From assembly GCF_026151205.1 (NCBI RefSeq), contig NW_026971773.1, positions 124,001-188,000 of the forward strand: a DNA stretch of 64,000 nucleotides. The letters are read 5' to 3'. Shown here piece by piece: positions 1 to 17,313 of this stretch. Made by a program: the position numbers and the translations under genes. Position 1 is the stretch's first letter, and each line of letters opens with the position of its first letter. The DNA comes from Bolinopsis microptera. Taxonomy: Eukaryota; Ctenophora; Tentaculata; Lobata; Bolinopsidae. Under the pieces are notes generated by a model. The model saw only the letters and a list, made by a program, of their open reading frames with translations. It had not been told where the DNA came from and searched no databases.

Positions 1-3000
1 CAATATGTGACACTAAGTTCAGACCCCAATGTCAGGTAAAACAAGACTGGATGGTACAGTATGTGACACTAAGTTCAGACCCCAATGTCAGGTAAAACAA
101 GACTGGATGGTACAATATGTGACACTAAGTTCAGACCCCAATGTCAGGTAAAACAAGACTGGATGGTACAATATGTGACACTAAGTTCAGACCCCAATGT
201 CAGGTAAAACAAGACTGGATGGTACAATATGTGACACTAAGTTCAGACCCCAATGTCAGGTAAAACAAGACTGGATGGTACAATATGTGACACTAAGTTC
301 AGACCCCAATGTCAGGTAAAAATGGACTGGATGGTACAATATGTGACACTAAGTTCAGACCCCAATGTCAGGTAAAACAAGACTGGATGGTACAATATGT
401 GACACTAAGTTCAGACCCCAATGTCAGGTAAAACAAGACTGGATGGTACAATATGTGACACTAAGTTCAGACCCCAATGTCAGGTAAAACAAGACTGGAT
501 GGTACAATATGTGACACTAAGTTCAGACCCCAATGTCAGGTAAACAAGACTGGATGGTACAATATGTGACACTAAGTTCAGACCCCAATGTCAGGTAAAC
601 AAGACTGGATGGTACAATATGTGACACTAAGTTCAGACCCCAATGTCAGGTAAAACAAGACTGGATGGTACAATATGTGACACTAAGTTCAGACCCCAAT
701 GTCAGGTAAACAAGACTGGATGGTACAATATGTGACACTAAGTTCAGACCCCAATGTCAGGTAAAACAAGACTGGATGGTACAATATGTGACACTAAGTT
801 CAGACCCCAATGTCAGGTAAAACAAGACTGGATGGTACAATATGTGACACTAAGTTCAGACCCCAATGTCAGGTAAAAATGGACTGGATGGTACAATATG
901 TGACACTAAGTTCAGACCCCAATGTCAGGTAAAACAAGACTGGATGGTACAATATGTGACACTAAGTTCAGACCCCAATGTCAGGTAAAACAAGACTGGA
1001 TGGTACAATATGTGACACTAAGTTCAGACCCCAATGTCAGGTAAAACAAGACTGGATGGTACAATATGTGACACTAAGTTCAGACCCCAATGTCAGGTAA
1101 AACAAGACTGGATGGTACAATATGTGACACTAAGTTCAGACCCCAATGTCAGGTAAAACAAGACTGGATGGTACAATATGTGACACTAAGTTCAGACCCC
1201 AATGTCAGGTAAACAAGACTGGATGGTACAATATGTGACACTAAGTTCAGACCCCAATGTCAGGTAAAACAAGACTGGATGGTACAATATGTGACACTAA
1301 GTTCAGACCCCAATGTCAGGTAAAACAAGACTGGATGGTACAATATGTGACACTAAGTTCAGACCCCAATGTCAGGTAAAACAAGACTGGATGGTACAAT
1401 ATGTGACACTAAGTTCAGACCCCAATGTCAGGTAAAACAAGACTGGATGGTACAATATGTGACACTAAGTTCAGACCCCAATGTCAGGTAAAACAAGACT
1501 GGATGGTACAATATGTGACACTAAGTTCAGACCCCAATGTCAGGTAAAACAAGACTGGATGGTACAATATGTGACACTAAGTTCAGACCCCAATGTCAGG
1601 TAAAACAAGACTGGATGGTACAATATGTGACACTAAGTTCAGACCCCAATGTCAGGTAAAACAAGACTGGATGGTACAATATGTGACACTAAGTTCAGAC
1701 CCCAATGTCAGGTAAAACAAGACTGGATGGTACAATATGTGACACTAAGTTCAGACCCCAATGTCAGGTAAAACAAGACTGGATGGTACAATATGTGACA
1801 CTAAGTTCAGACCCCAATGTCAGGTAAAACAAGACTGGATGGTACAATATGTGACACTAAGTTCAGACCCCAATGTCAGGTAAAACAAGACTGGATGGTA
1901 CAATATGTGACACTAAGTTCAGACCCCAATGTCAGGTAAAACAAGACTGGATGGTACAATATGTGACACTAAGTTCAGACCCCAATGTCAGGTAAAACAA
2001 GACTGGATGGTACAATATGTGACACTAAGTTCAGACCCCAATGTCAGGTAAACAAGACTGGATGGTACAATATGTGACACTAAGTTCAGACCCCAATGTC
2101 AGGTAAAACAAGACTGGATGGTACAATATGTGACACTAAGTTCAGACCCCAATGTCAGGTAAAACAAGACTGGATGGTACAATATGTGACACTAAGTTCA
2201 GACCCCAATGTCAGGTAAAACAAGACTGGATGGTACAATATGTGACACTAAGTTCAGACCCCAATGTCAGGTAAAACAAGACTGGATGGTACAATATGTG
2301 ACACTAAGTTCAGACCCCAATGTCAGGTAAAACAAGACTGGATGGTACAATATGTGACACTAAGTTCAGACCCCAATGTCAGGTAAAACAAGACTGGATG
2401 GTACAATATGTACACTAAGTTCAGACCCCAATGTCAGGTAAACAAGACTGGATGGTACAATATGTGACACTAAGTTCAGACCCCAATGTCAGGTAAAACA
2501 AGACTGGATGGTACAATATGTGACACTAAGTTCAGACCCCAATGTCAGGTAAAACAAGACTGGATGGTACAATATGTGACACTAAGTTCAGACCCCAATG
2601 TCAGGTAAAACAAGACTGGATGGTACAATATGTGACACTAAGTTCAGACCCCAATGTCAGGTAAAACAAGACTGGATGGTACAATATGTGACACTAAGTT
2701 CAGACCCCAATGTCAGGTAAAACAAGACTGGATGGTACAATATGTGACACTAAGTTCAGACCCCAATGTCAGGTAAAACAAGACTGGATGGTACAATATG
2801 TGACACTAAGTTCAGACCCCAATGTCAGGTAAAACAAGACTGGATGGTACAATATGTGACACTAAGTTCAGACCCCAATGTCAGGTAAAACAAGACTGGA
2901 TGGTACAATATGTGACACTAAGTTCAGACCCCAATGTCAGGTAAAACAAGACTGGATGGTACAATATGTGACACTAAGTTCGGACCCCAATGTCAGGTAA

Positions 3001-4338
3001 AACAAGACTGGATGGTACAATATGTGACACTAAGTTCGGACCCCAATGTCAGGTAAAACAAGACTGGATGGTACAATATGTGACACTAAGTTCGGACCCC
3101 AATGTCAGGTAAAACAAGACTGGATGGTACAATATGTGACACTAAGTTCAGACCCCAATGTCAGGTAAAACAAGACTGGATGGTACAATATGTGACACTA
3201 AGTTCAGACCCCAATGTCAGGTAAAACAAGACTGGATAGTACAATATGTGACACTAAGTTCAGACCCCAATGTCAGGTAAACAAGACTGGATGGTACAAT
3301 ATGTGACACTAAGTTCAGACCCCAATGTCAGGTAAAACAAGACTGGATGGTACAATATGTGACACTAAGTTCAGACCCCAATGTCAGGTAAAACAAGACT
3401 GGATGGTACAATATGTGACACTAAGTTCGGACCCCAATGTCAGGTAAAACAAGACTGGATGGTACAATATGTGACACTAAGTTCAGACCCCAATGTCAGG
3501 TAAAACAAGACTGGATGGTACAATATGTGACACTAAGTTCAGACCCCAATGTCAGGTAAAACAAGACTGGATGGTACAATATGTGACACTAAGTTCAGAC
3601 CCCAATGTCAGGTAAAACAAGACTGGATGGTACAATATGTGACACTAAGTTCGGACCCCAATGTCAGGTAAAACAAGACTGGATGGTACAATATGTGACA
3701 CTAAGTTCAGACCCCAATGTCAGGTAAAACAAGACTGGATGGTACAATATGTGACACTAAGTTCAGACCCCAATGTCAGGTAAAACAAGACTGGATAGTA
3801 CAATATGTGACACTAAGTTCAGACCCCAATGTCAGGTAAACAAGACTGGATGGTACAATATGTGACACTAAGTTCAGACCCCAATGTCAGGTAAAACAAG
3901 ACTGGATGGTACAATATGTGACACTAAGTTCAGACCCCAATGTCAGGTAAAACAAGACTGGATGGTACAATATGTGACACTAAGTTCGGACCCCAATGTC
4001 AGGTAAAACAAGACTGGATGGTACAATATGTGACACTAAGTTCAGACCCCAATGTCAGGTAAAACAAGACTGGATGGTACAATATGTGACACTAAGTTCA
4101 GACCCCAATGTCAGGTAAAACAAGACTGGATGGTACAATATGTGACACTAAGTTCAGACCCCAATGTCAGGTAAAACAAGACTGGATGGTACAATATGTG
4201 ACACTAAGTTCAGACCCCAATCTCAGGTAAAACAAGACTGGATGGTACAATATGTGACACTAAGTTCAGACCCCAATGTCAGGTAAAACAAGACTGGATG
4301 GTACAATATGTGACACTAAGTTCAGACCCCAATGTCAG
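1..4338. repeat. 56-bp satellite array, about 77 tandem copies
   Basis: A head-to-tail array of a 56-bp unit (55 bp in copies with one A fewer) fills the left edge and continues beyond it. Each unit contains AATATGTGACACTAAGTTC and ends ACTGGATGGTA. Copies are nearly identical. Diagnostic variants include TTCGGACC instead of TTCAGACC, ATAGTA instead of ATGGTA, and AAAAATGGAC near 319 and 876. No ORF of note crosses it. There are no variable spacers, so it is a satellite or minisatellite and not CRISPR-like. The array ends in the unit at about 4338, where unique sequence begins. Confidence 0.97.
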
Positions 4339-5163
4339 TATGCAGTATTTGAGTTAGACAGCGGTTGTCATTGTGACTAGTAATGTTGCTATCTCTTCCT
4401 CTTCCCTTCATACCATGTCTCCCTAACTCATCAGCCTATTCAACACCACGTGATGCCCTAATAAGGAGAGTTACCATGGTTACTAGCCTATTTAACGCTA
4501 GAATTTAAATGAACAAAAGAGGAACTAATTGCACGGGTTTAAAGGTTACGGGTTAGGCTATCCCAGCGTTGCGAAATATGTGCATTTCATCCGTTTAATG
4601 AGGGGGTCATTAGGCTGAGTAGGGACGCGAAAGTAGCGAACTCAAAGATAGAATTAAATTATTGAATTAAAATGCGTCTGTTGTATTAAGAGAGAGAGCT
4701 GTTAAACTGCCGATAAGAATGCTACGTCACTAATGATGTGAGAAAACAGCTGAATTTTAGCTCAGACATTGAAAAACGACAGCTCAAACATAATCTCATT
4801 TCTTTTGATAATCATATGGTGAGCCGATAAATCTTACAAAATACTTGCAACCAGGCTTCCCCTTACACGAACCTCCTCCGCAAACAATCCGCGACACTCC
4901 CCTTCTAATAGCAGACAATTTACAGATCCCAGACGTTCAGGCACCCTCCCTTTTACAGCCCTGTTAATGGTTATAATATAACCTTCATATTTACTTCATC
5001 TCGCCACATTCTGCCCTCCACTAATCCTGATAATGAGGAAAGTAGTGCTCCTTTGTAAACCATATCGTTGCATTTGCAGATAGACAGAATTATTTTTGGA
5101 ACCGAAAATTTGTACAAATCAAAGATGTTAAGTTTACAATTTGCTAGCTTCAAATTGTCTGTT
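4339..5163. other. Non-coding flank, nothing recognised
   Basis: AT-rich sequence between the satellite and the first GTTACTAGGT array. It has a single GTTACCATGGTTAC at about 4471 next to a CACGTGATGCCC motif that recurs near 28790. I see no convincing exon on either strand. Confidence 0.5.
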
Positions 5164-5266
5164 ACTAGGTGTTACTAGGTGTTACTAGGTGTTACTATGT
5201 GTTGCTAGGTGTTACTATGTGTTGCTAGGTGTTACTAGGTGTTACTAGTTGTTACTAGGTGTTACT
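5164..5266. repeat. (GTTACTAGGT)n minisatellite
   Basis: About ten copies of the 10-bp unit GTTACTAGGT with variants GTTACTATGT and GTTGCTAGGT. The same unit returns at 5746-5780 and in several beta-tubulin introns. Confidence 0.9.
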
Positions 5267-5926
5267 ACATTGTCTGCTTTGAGTTAAACACGAAAACTAT
5301 AGTTCCCAATATAAAGGTGTCACTACTCACTAAGTGGTGCACAATATATTGTTACATGTAACTGCAGGTAGTCAGGCTTAATACAATTTGTGCTTATAAC
5401 TCGGATTAAAGTTAAACTGCGCAGGTATCCAATCGAGTTAGATCTTGTTATGAATAAGATCAGTAGCTTTATGTTATGGAGCCGTCATTGAGAAATGATT
5501 CGAATATTTTTCATCTGAAAAATGTATAAAAGAGGTTTCAGAAAATCAGCTTTAAATGTAAGTTTGCTGAGATCCGATCCTATAACGTTACGCCACTGTC
5601 CTAGGCGTTAATTAAAATAGCTTGCTCAAATATATAACTCAACACAATCCACTATCTCATTCATAAGAAATCATTACAAAATTTGTTAACAATACTTGTT
5701 CATTCCACCAAATGCTGCAGATCTAATAATTGTCACAAAGCAAGGGTGTTACTAAGTGTTACTAGGTGTTACTAGGTGTTATTCTCACAAAGTCTCATAT
5801 TAACTCCACTCAGAGTGCCCCAGAAGATTTGGCGACTCTTGTCCGAATCCGAAATTATGTTTTATGGAAGTATGGACAAGAGTCGCTGTCGGACAAAAGT
5901 CGTGTTACCGTCCCCAGAGTTGTATC
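5267..5926. other. 3' flank of the beta-tubulin gene
   Basis: No coding signal. It presumably holds the 3' UTR and polyadenylation region of the minus-strand beta-tubulin gene, plus three more GTTACTAGGT units at 5746-5780. I could not pick a single convincing poly(A) signal. Confidence 0.4.
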
Positions 5927-10916
<4,990 letters not shown>

Positions 10917-12317
10917 GATTAACAAAAACAACAACAACAATGTGAAATGTTAGCGCGATAAAGCAAGCAAAACCCGAGACTTTGAGACCGGCAAAGTCTC
11001 CAGGCTAAAATCACTGCCTTACCGTTATACACATGACAAAGGGACTGCATTATTTTTAATTACGATGAGGTATCATTTCCTGGATATTTAATATTTAGTT
11101 GAATTCTAACCTGATGTTTCTTTCATTCAAATTTCTGATTAATTCTGAATAGACTCAGTGAAGACAGATTCTAATGGAAATATATCCTCAAATTATTTGT
11201 TATTTAGTATATAATATAGTGTTCAGTGTTGAATGTATTAAAACCTGATGATACAAACACTGTCGTATCAACATACTTACTTATAAGTTTGCAAATATTC
11301 TTACAGTTACACTTACACGTACTTACAGTGTACAGAGCTGAGAGCTGTGGCGCATCCCGCTCATTGTTTTACCATTTAGATTGCATCAGTACTTGATTCA
11401 CGATGTCAATCCTTCGCAGCTCGGTGAGGCACAGTGGTGCATCTCGCCGATCTACCGAGATCGGTTGCGAGAAGAATTATTTGATGCGCGGCGCGACCCA
11501 GTAGTGCATCGCGCTACAACATCAGTACATAAAAATGGTACAATTAACAATATACTTTTTATTTTAAAGACACAGCTTAAGCGACCCGCCAGGTTTCGCC
11601 TAACCATGCAAGTTTACTAGTAGGTACAGCGTGACGCGATTGTTTAACAAATAAATACTATATATATATACTATATATATACCGGCTTGGGTTTATCTTC
11701 AAAACTAAAAATAAACTTATATTATAACGACTTCCGGTTTTCTTTGCGAAATATCTGTTTTGTAAAAATTGCAATTCTTCTCCGAAAATAAAAAGAAAAT
11801 GGGGGATATTTTAAATTTTGAGTCATTCAAAAGAAGTTTTATTTTGGGCCAAATGAAAGTGCGCAACTATAACATATAATACTTAATAACTATTAACTTC
11901 GCACATTGCAATGTTTGCCAACGTCATGTGGAGGATATGAATCATTAAAATGTATAATGTATTATGCGTGCAATTAGTCATACATGAGTAAACTTATATT
12001 TTATCTGGCCATGAGTCTTCGAGTACTGCGTGACGCGCTTGTTTCGGCGGTCGCGCGCTACTGCAAGCGAAAGGGCTCTGGATAGATAAGAGCAAAATTT
12101 ATATTAAGCGCGCTTACCCATTATGCATTACCTTTTAAGCTTTTTAATTTAAGAGGACTAGACTTAGGCCGTGCGCTTTACCTAACCACATGCTTTCGCG
12201 CCACTGCGGGTACGGTGCGCTTATTTGACAAGTAGGCGGGCGCGCGCCACTCATGCAAGCACAAAAGACATTATCAATTATTTTTGTTGAAATTTGGTCA
12301 GCTTACGTAACGTAAGT
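10917..12317. other. Upstream of beta-tubulin; GC-rich cassettes in AT-rich DNA
   Basis: The first few hundred bases presumably hold the beta-tubulin promoter and 5' UTR, but no core element stands out. From about 11395 on, short GC-rich islands (11395-11515, 12010-12095, 12175-12260) resemble the hairpin cassettes at 12.4-12.8 kb and 51.6 kb (shared motif CTACTGCAAGCG). A TATATA run lies near 11660. No gene is seen. Confidence 0.5.
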
Positions 12318-12397
12318 CGTAAACACTTTTGTTTTTTTAAACCTAATCTAGTTTGAGCAATTTCGATGGCAAGAATTTGAGTTATCTATCAACGAAT

Positions 12398-12835
12398 TTA
12401 TTTTATCACGTCGCGAGACCCCCACGGTCGTTTCACTATGGTGAGTTTCTTCACCTAACCATGTGCTTTCACGCCACTTCGGGCGCGCTTGCTTCACCCG
12501 TGAGGCGGGCGCGCGCTACTGCAAGCGCAAGGGCTCTGGATAGAGCAAGTAAGTTTCTTTGTAGCGCTATGCACTAATGGGCTTGTATCACGTTGTGACA
12601 CTCACGGTCGTTTCACTTTATCGTCCTGACGATACAGGGGGAGCCGCGCACTTCGTGCGCTGCGGGTCATACAACGTATGACAATACTGGGCCGCGCCGC
12701 GCATATTCTCGCAACCACGTATGCAGATCGGCGAGACGCGAATGATTGACATCGTGATAATCAATGAGTTTCTACGATACAGGGGGAGCCGCGCACTGGT
12801 GCGCAGCGGGTCATACAACGTATGACAACGAATTT
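12398..12835. repeat. Array of GC-rich hairpin cassettes, arm A
   Basis: A mosaic of short modules. One contains CCCCCACGGTCGTTTCACTA. A second carries CTACTGCAAGCG and GGGCTCTGGATAGAGCAAG. A third, present twice, runs ACGATACAGGGG, then a GCCGCGCAC...GTGCGC hairpin, then the palindrome TCATACAACGTATGA. Arm B at 50425-50560 has only one copy of the first and third modules, so about 330 bp of cassette sequence was gained here or lost there. Confidence 0.8.
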
Positions 12836-12999
12836 ATACCTATTTTGTCATTTTAGACTTTTTAATCAAGGTCAATCCCTCCCAACTAATTTAGGTTCGG
12901 TAGTTAAGGTCCTCACAAATTTTCAAAATGATCTTATTCAAGGAACCGAAGATATAACAAAATAATACAACAAAAATCAACGAATTTCGTTAAATAACG

Positions 13000-13171
13000 G
13001 ATAAATAGGATAATGTTTTTGATGAAATTGTTTTTAAATATTGTATTTGATAATTAATTAATGTTGGTGGGGAAATATTTATTATATATTTTTTCACACA
13101 GTGCGATGATAGTTTGTAGACATGTGTGATGATGTGATGTCATAAATTTTACTTTACACTTTACTTTACTT
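13000..13171 (+). mobile_element. 3'-end fragment of the full-length LINE at 21.7-26.0 kb
   Basis: A 172-bp insertion identical over about 155 bp to the 3' UTR of the LINE at 25826-25990, including the start of the (ACTTT)n tail. It is flanked by a TAACG duplication at 12995-12999 and 13172-13176. Arm B has the empty site (TTAAATAACGCGA near 50268 on the opposite strand). This is a recent, severely 5'-truncated, LINE-type insertion made after the arms duplicated. Confidence 0.93.
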
Positions 13172-13567
13172 TAACGCGAATTTTACACCTACTTTTGCTC
13201 CAAAAACCACGTACCATCAAATATGGCACCTAGGTGAAACTCAATGATCATTCCAAAAAAAATAAGACAAATTTGGTACTGTGTAAACTCTTACAGTCTT
13301 TAGAAAACATTGGCTAAAAATGGTTCACCATTGAATTGATTATAAACGGTTACGTGCGCGTAAATGCTTAGCTGGTCACGCTCGCATTAATTTCTAATGA
13401 GCATCCGCAATTTTTTAATGCGACAGAAATCGTAATCCACTCAGCCCAAATAAATATTTGGCGAAATGAAATGGGCATTATATTTTATGAATTGTTTTAC
13501 ATCTTTTTATTTTGTAAAATGTGCTAAAATAAAATTTCTTGTTTCATTGAAATTCCTTGTTTCATTC

Positions 13568-15424
13568 AGTTAAACAAAAATTCAGTTAAACAAAAATTCA
13601 ATTTTATGCCATTTATTACAGAGTAAACAAGTTTACAATAAATCAATTTGATATTTAAAGGAATCCTAATATAATAAAATTATTCAAACAATATACACAT
13701 AATATAGCAATGACCCTATATAAAAACAAACCTTTAAGAATATAAAAAATTCACTAAACACTCAAAAATTACCCTTGGCCTTGTGGCTCCAAGTTAAGAT
13801 CTAGACTGTTTATATTAACAATGTTTTTTCTCGCACCTCTGTCTCCACGGAGAGAAATCACTGTTGTTCTTAGGATTTCAAAAGGAATCCTAATTCAATG
13901 TGTAGTATGGTTGTCACTCTTTAAATAGATTAGATATAGGTTGACGGGGCAAAGGGGTGTGCGTGCTGTTCGCTATTGCTCACACCAAACGGCAACCTAG
14001 TAAATTTTTTGTATGGACACCGGTCTCCATCACGATACAAAATTAGGATTGTAGAATTTATTGTATAACTTTTAGTGCAGTGGAGGAAGCGGTGTGGTGC
14101 ATTAATAGAGTGACAGCCTACTGATTTAGAGTTGTTTTTAACTGAGCATAATGGGTATATTTTTGAACCTAAAGGCTTTACTATGGCAACTTTAAAATTG
14201 GTTCTTTTAATCATTTATTAAATATCACTTAAAAAATATATAAATCTGGAATCTGTTCACACTGTGAACCAGTTGTATAAAAAAACCTCTTAAATCAAAT
14301 ATTTAAAACGTCTCAATAATGGAAATAGTCATACAATTAAGAAATTTACCAAATTCTTAATATCTACCTTAAGAGAAAAATACCTACCTAAGTCAATGTC
14401 TACCTGTAATAACTAAATATTAGGTTAAATACATAGGTGGTGGAGTCAGCACACATTTACCAAAATCAAAAATTTTGTTTAATAGGAGGAACCTGTGGGC
14501 CGAGAACACTGGATTAAATTTGTTGAAGGGGATTGTTTTCAAATGACAGCTGCATTATGTCATAATCACTTGAAGTCCATGCTGAATCATTATAAGCATG
14601 TTGCAGCTTTAGAAGTGCCATTTTAAGTTTAGGTGCAATTGTGCTGAGCCAAATTTTTGTGGATCTTGATATGAAGTCATGAGATGGGAGTTGTGAAATG
14701 AGAGTGGTTTCCTTTCTAGAAGATGGCTGATAATGCTGTTGCAGTGATGCTGGGCACCTTAATTTCAGTATTTTAAAAACTTCCATAAAAGTGTGATATG
14801 TATATAAATTTTTGAAAGCCAGGATGTTTTGTTGCTTGAAAAGTGGTTAACAGTGCTCTAGTTGGAAGAATGTATGGTCAAGTGCCTGGTTGTCAAACTC
14901 TCTTGTTCTTGCACATGTTAGGAACTTATTTAGGTATGCCTCTTTATCACCAAAGAGGACCCGTACGCAGTGCTTCTGAGATAACCAGATACTTGCTGTC
15001 CTAAAGAGTGCTGCATCACCTCAAACTAAGATACAATATGTAAGGTGGGATTCAAATAGTGTGTGGTATAGGTCTTTATGGAGTTCCTTCGGTACAGAGT
15101 CCCTAATTCTATTTAAGGTGGCAGAGGCATAGTTTAACTTTCGTTTAAGTGCTGTTATATGAGGCCCCCAGGAAAGCTGTTCATCAATAACAACTCCAAG
15201 AAACTTTGTTGCTTTGGTTTTTTTAATTGGAAAGCCATCAATATGGAGTTGAAGCGAATCTGGAAATTCTACTGGTTTACTAGCCTTTGGTTTAAAATGC
15301 ATATAACAGCACTTTGACATGTTGATGTGTAGTTTGTTAAGGATCATATACTTTCTTATACAGCTTAGCAATTTGTTGCCTTTCTCATAAGCTTCTTCTA
15401 CAGTTTTGCCATTAATAAAAATGT
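13568..15424 (-). mobile_element. 5'-truncated LINE, RT C-terminal part
   Basis: Absent from arm B, so inserted after duplication. On the minus strand 15371-15021 encodes the end of a reverse transcriptase (NMSKCCYMHFKPKA, KFLGVVIDEQLSWGPHI, HLTYCI). A downstream block at 14786-14514 looks like the ORF2 C-terminus, with breaks between. The 3' end at low coordinates has two direct copies of TTCAGTTAAACAAAAA. It is not functional: the endonuclease and RT core are missing. Confidence 0.85.
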
Positions 15425-15659
15425 TGGTGTTTATAATTTGAATTCGTTTATGGATATATCATAATATGTATTAATTATTTTTTTGTGACAAATAAAAATT
15501 TTGTTTTTCCTAGTAAGTGTTTCCATGCACATTACATTTTCCCAACCGATTTATAAAATTTAGTCTTCGATGTATTTATTATAAATGATCATCTGGATCA
15601 GTGATTTATTAGTTTCTATACCTATTCTAAAATGTGCCACTTCAGTTCAGGAAGGAACT

Positions 15660-16487
15660 ATGATACGATTTGCTGGAATACAAATGTTAGTTGGTGCTGA
15701 TAAACTTTCCAACTTAAACAAAGCATCTGAACTTGTTTCAAAGGCTGTGAAAGCTGGAGCTAAGCTTGTTTCACTACCAGAATGCTTCAATTGTCCGTAT
15801 GGAAACCAGTACTTTGCTGAATATGCTGAAAAGATACCTGATGGACAGTCTTACAACCATTTGAAAATGCTTGCACTTGAGCATAAAATACATTTAATTG
15901 GTGGTACTATACCAGAAGAATGTGATGGAAACTTATATAATACGAGTTTAGTTTTTAGCCCCAATGGAGAATTAATAGCAAAGCACCGTAAAGTTCACTT
16001 GTTTGACATAGACATACCCGGGAAAATTAAGTTCAAAGAATCAGATACTCTATGTCCAGGTAGTAGCATCACCACATTCAATGTTAATGAGTTTACAGTG
16101 GGACTGGGCATCTGTTATGATATACGGTTCCCTGAACAGGCACACATCATGAGGGATCAAGGGGCTCATATCATGATTTATCCAGGGGCATTCAACATGA
16201 CCACTGGACCTGTTTACTTCGAGCTTCTGAACCGAGCTAGGGCTGTTGACAACCAAGTTTACTGCTCTAGTATTGCTCCTGCAACTGACAACACAGCAAC
16301 TTACACAAGTTGGGGACATTCTTTGATCTGTGCGCCTACTGGTGTGGTAGTAGACAGTGCTTTACATGATGAGCAGATTGTGTATTGTGATATGAGTATG
16401 AGCGAGATACAGGATATTCGAGAGGGAATACCTACATCGAAACAAAAAAGGAGTGATATTTATAAATTGGTTCATGTGCAAAAATAA
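15660..16487 (+). CDS. NIT2: Omega-amidase NIT2 (nitrilase superfamily), intact copy
   Basis: Hydrolyses alpha-ketoglutaramate and alpha-ketosuccinamate to the keto acids plus ammonia, in the glutamine transaminase-omega-amidase pathway. From the ATG at 15660 the protein is 275 aa (human NIT2 is 276). The catalytic triad is visible: E41 in LPECFN, K111 in HRKVHLFDID, C152 in GICYDIRF. An upstream in-frame ATG at 15585 would add 25 non-homologous residues; I prefer 15660 because it aligns with family N-termini. The CDS has no intron, unlike beta-tubulin, STX17 and TRAPPC5 here. It lies in tandem with an intronless OXA1L-like gene about 830 bp downstream. A CAG shortly before the start could be a 5' UTR splice acceptor. 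Confidence 0.95.
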   Translation: MIRFAGIQMLVGADKLSNLNKASELVSKAVKAGAKLVSLPECFNCPYGNQYFAEYAEKIPDGQSYNHLKMLALEHKIHLIGGTIPEECDGNLYNTSLVFSPNGELIAKHRKVHLFDIDIPGKIKFKESDTLCPGSSITTFNVNEFTVGLGICYDIRFPEQAHIMRDQGAHIMIYPGAFNMTTGPVYFELLNRARAVDNQVYCSSIAPATDNTATYTSWGHSLICAPTGVVVDSALHDEQIVYCDMSMSEIQDIREGIPTSKQKRSDIYKLVHVQK

Positions 16488-17313
16488 GTTTTACTGCAAG
16501 AAAATTGAATTAAATTGAATTAAACGAATGCACTCACAGTCAATAGATGCTTTGATTTAGTTACTCAATCTGTTTATAATTATGATTAAAATGATTGACT
16601 TTTCATCAAAAACTAATGATTCATTATTCCCCATATCATTTTCTACATTATAATTAACACCCTGAAAACACATTTTTAATTTCCTTGAATTAATAAACAA
16701 CAACTCTTGCCTAAAAGCAACCAGTCATACCATTATATTACTGTCTCTTGAAACAACTCTTGATCCACCATCCTCAGAGCCAGACACTTCCTTTTATATC
16801 CCAGAAAATTATAGTTGCCGTTGTGAATGATAAGAGTGCCCCTTTGCCCTGTCAACTATAAATTCACCTGCAGTATGACTGGTAGAAAAAACTGTCATAA
16901 ATTGCTTTTCTTTGTAAAGATTTCAAAAGTTAATGTACAAAATTGGTATAAAATTGATAACTTTGTTTTACTGATAACTTTGTTTTACTGATCCTAAAAT
17001 TGTATCTAATAAGGATTAATATTAGAAATTATTTTCTGTTTGGGAAGAAAGTTATGGTTGGGAGGTGATCTGTAAATTGCTACAACAAAACCGAGACTAC
17101 CCTAATCAATATAATATGCTAATTTAAAAGCGGTTCATGATTAGTGTGTATTTGCAATGTGGCTATTGCAAATAATTTTCGCATCTACTGGGAACAATGG
17201 TCCCTCCATTTTTTAATTGAAATAATTTCAGGAGATGATGTCACACCTCTGTATAATATAAGCCTCTTCAACTACTACAGAAGAGGGCTATTTCTGTTTA
17301 TACAACAATCAAT
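16488..17313. other. NIT2-OXA1L intergenic spacer
   Basis: AT-rich, conserved in both duplication arms, so it was part of the duplicated unit. In arm B it is enlarged by a 1.9-kb insertion at the position equivalent to about 16875. No ORF is seen. Promoter elements for OXA1L are presumably here but not identifiable by eye. Confidence 0.6.

Noticed and set aside
1-4338. CRISPR-like array
   Set aside because: No variable spacers; the whole 56-bp unit repeats, in a eukaryotic genome.
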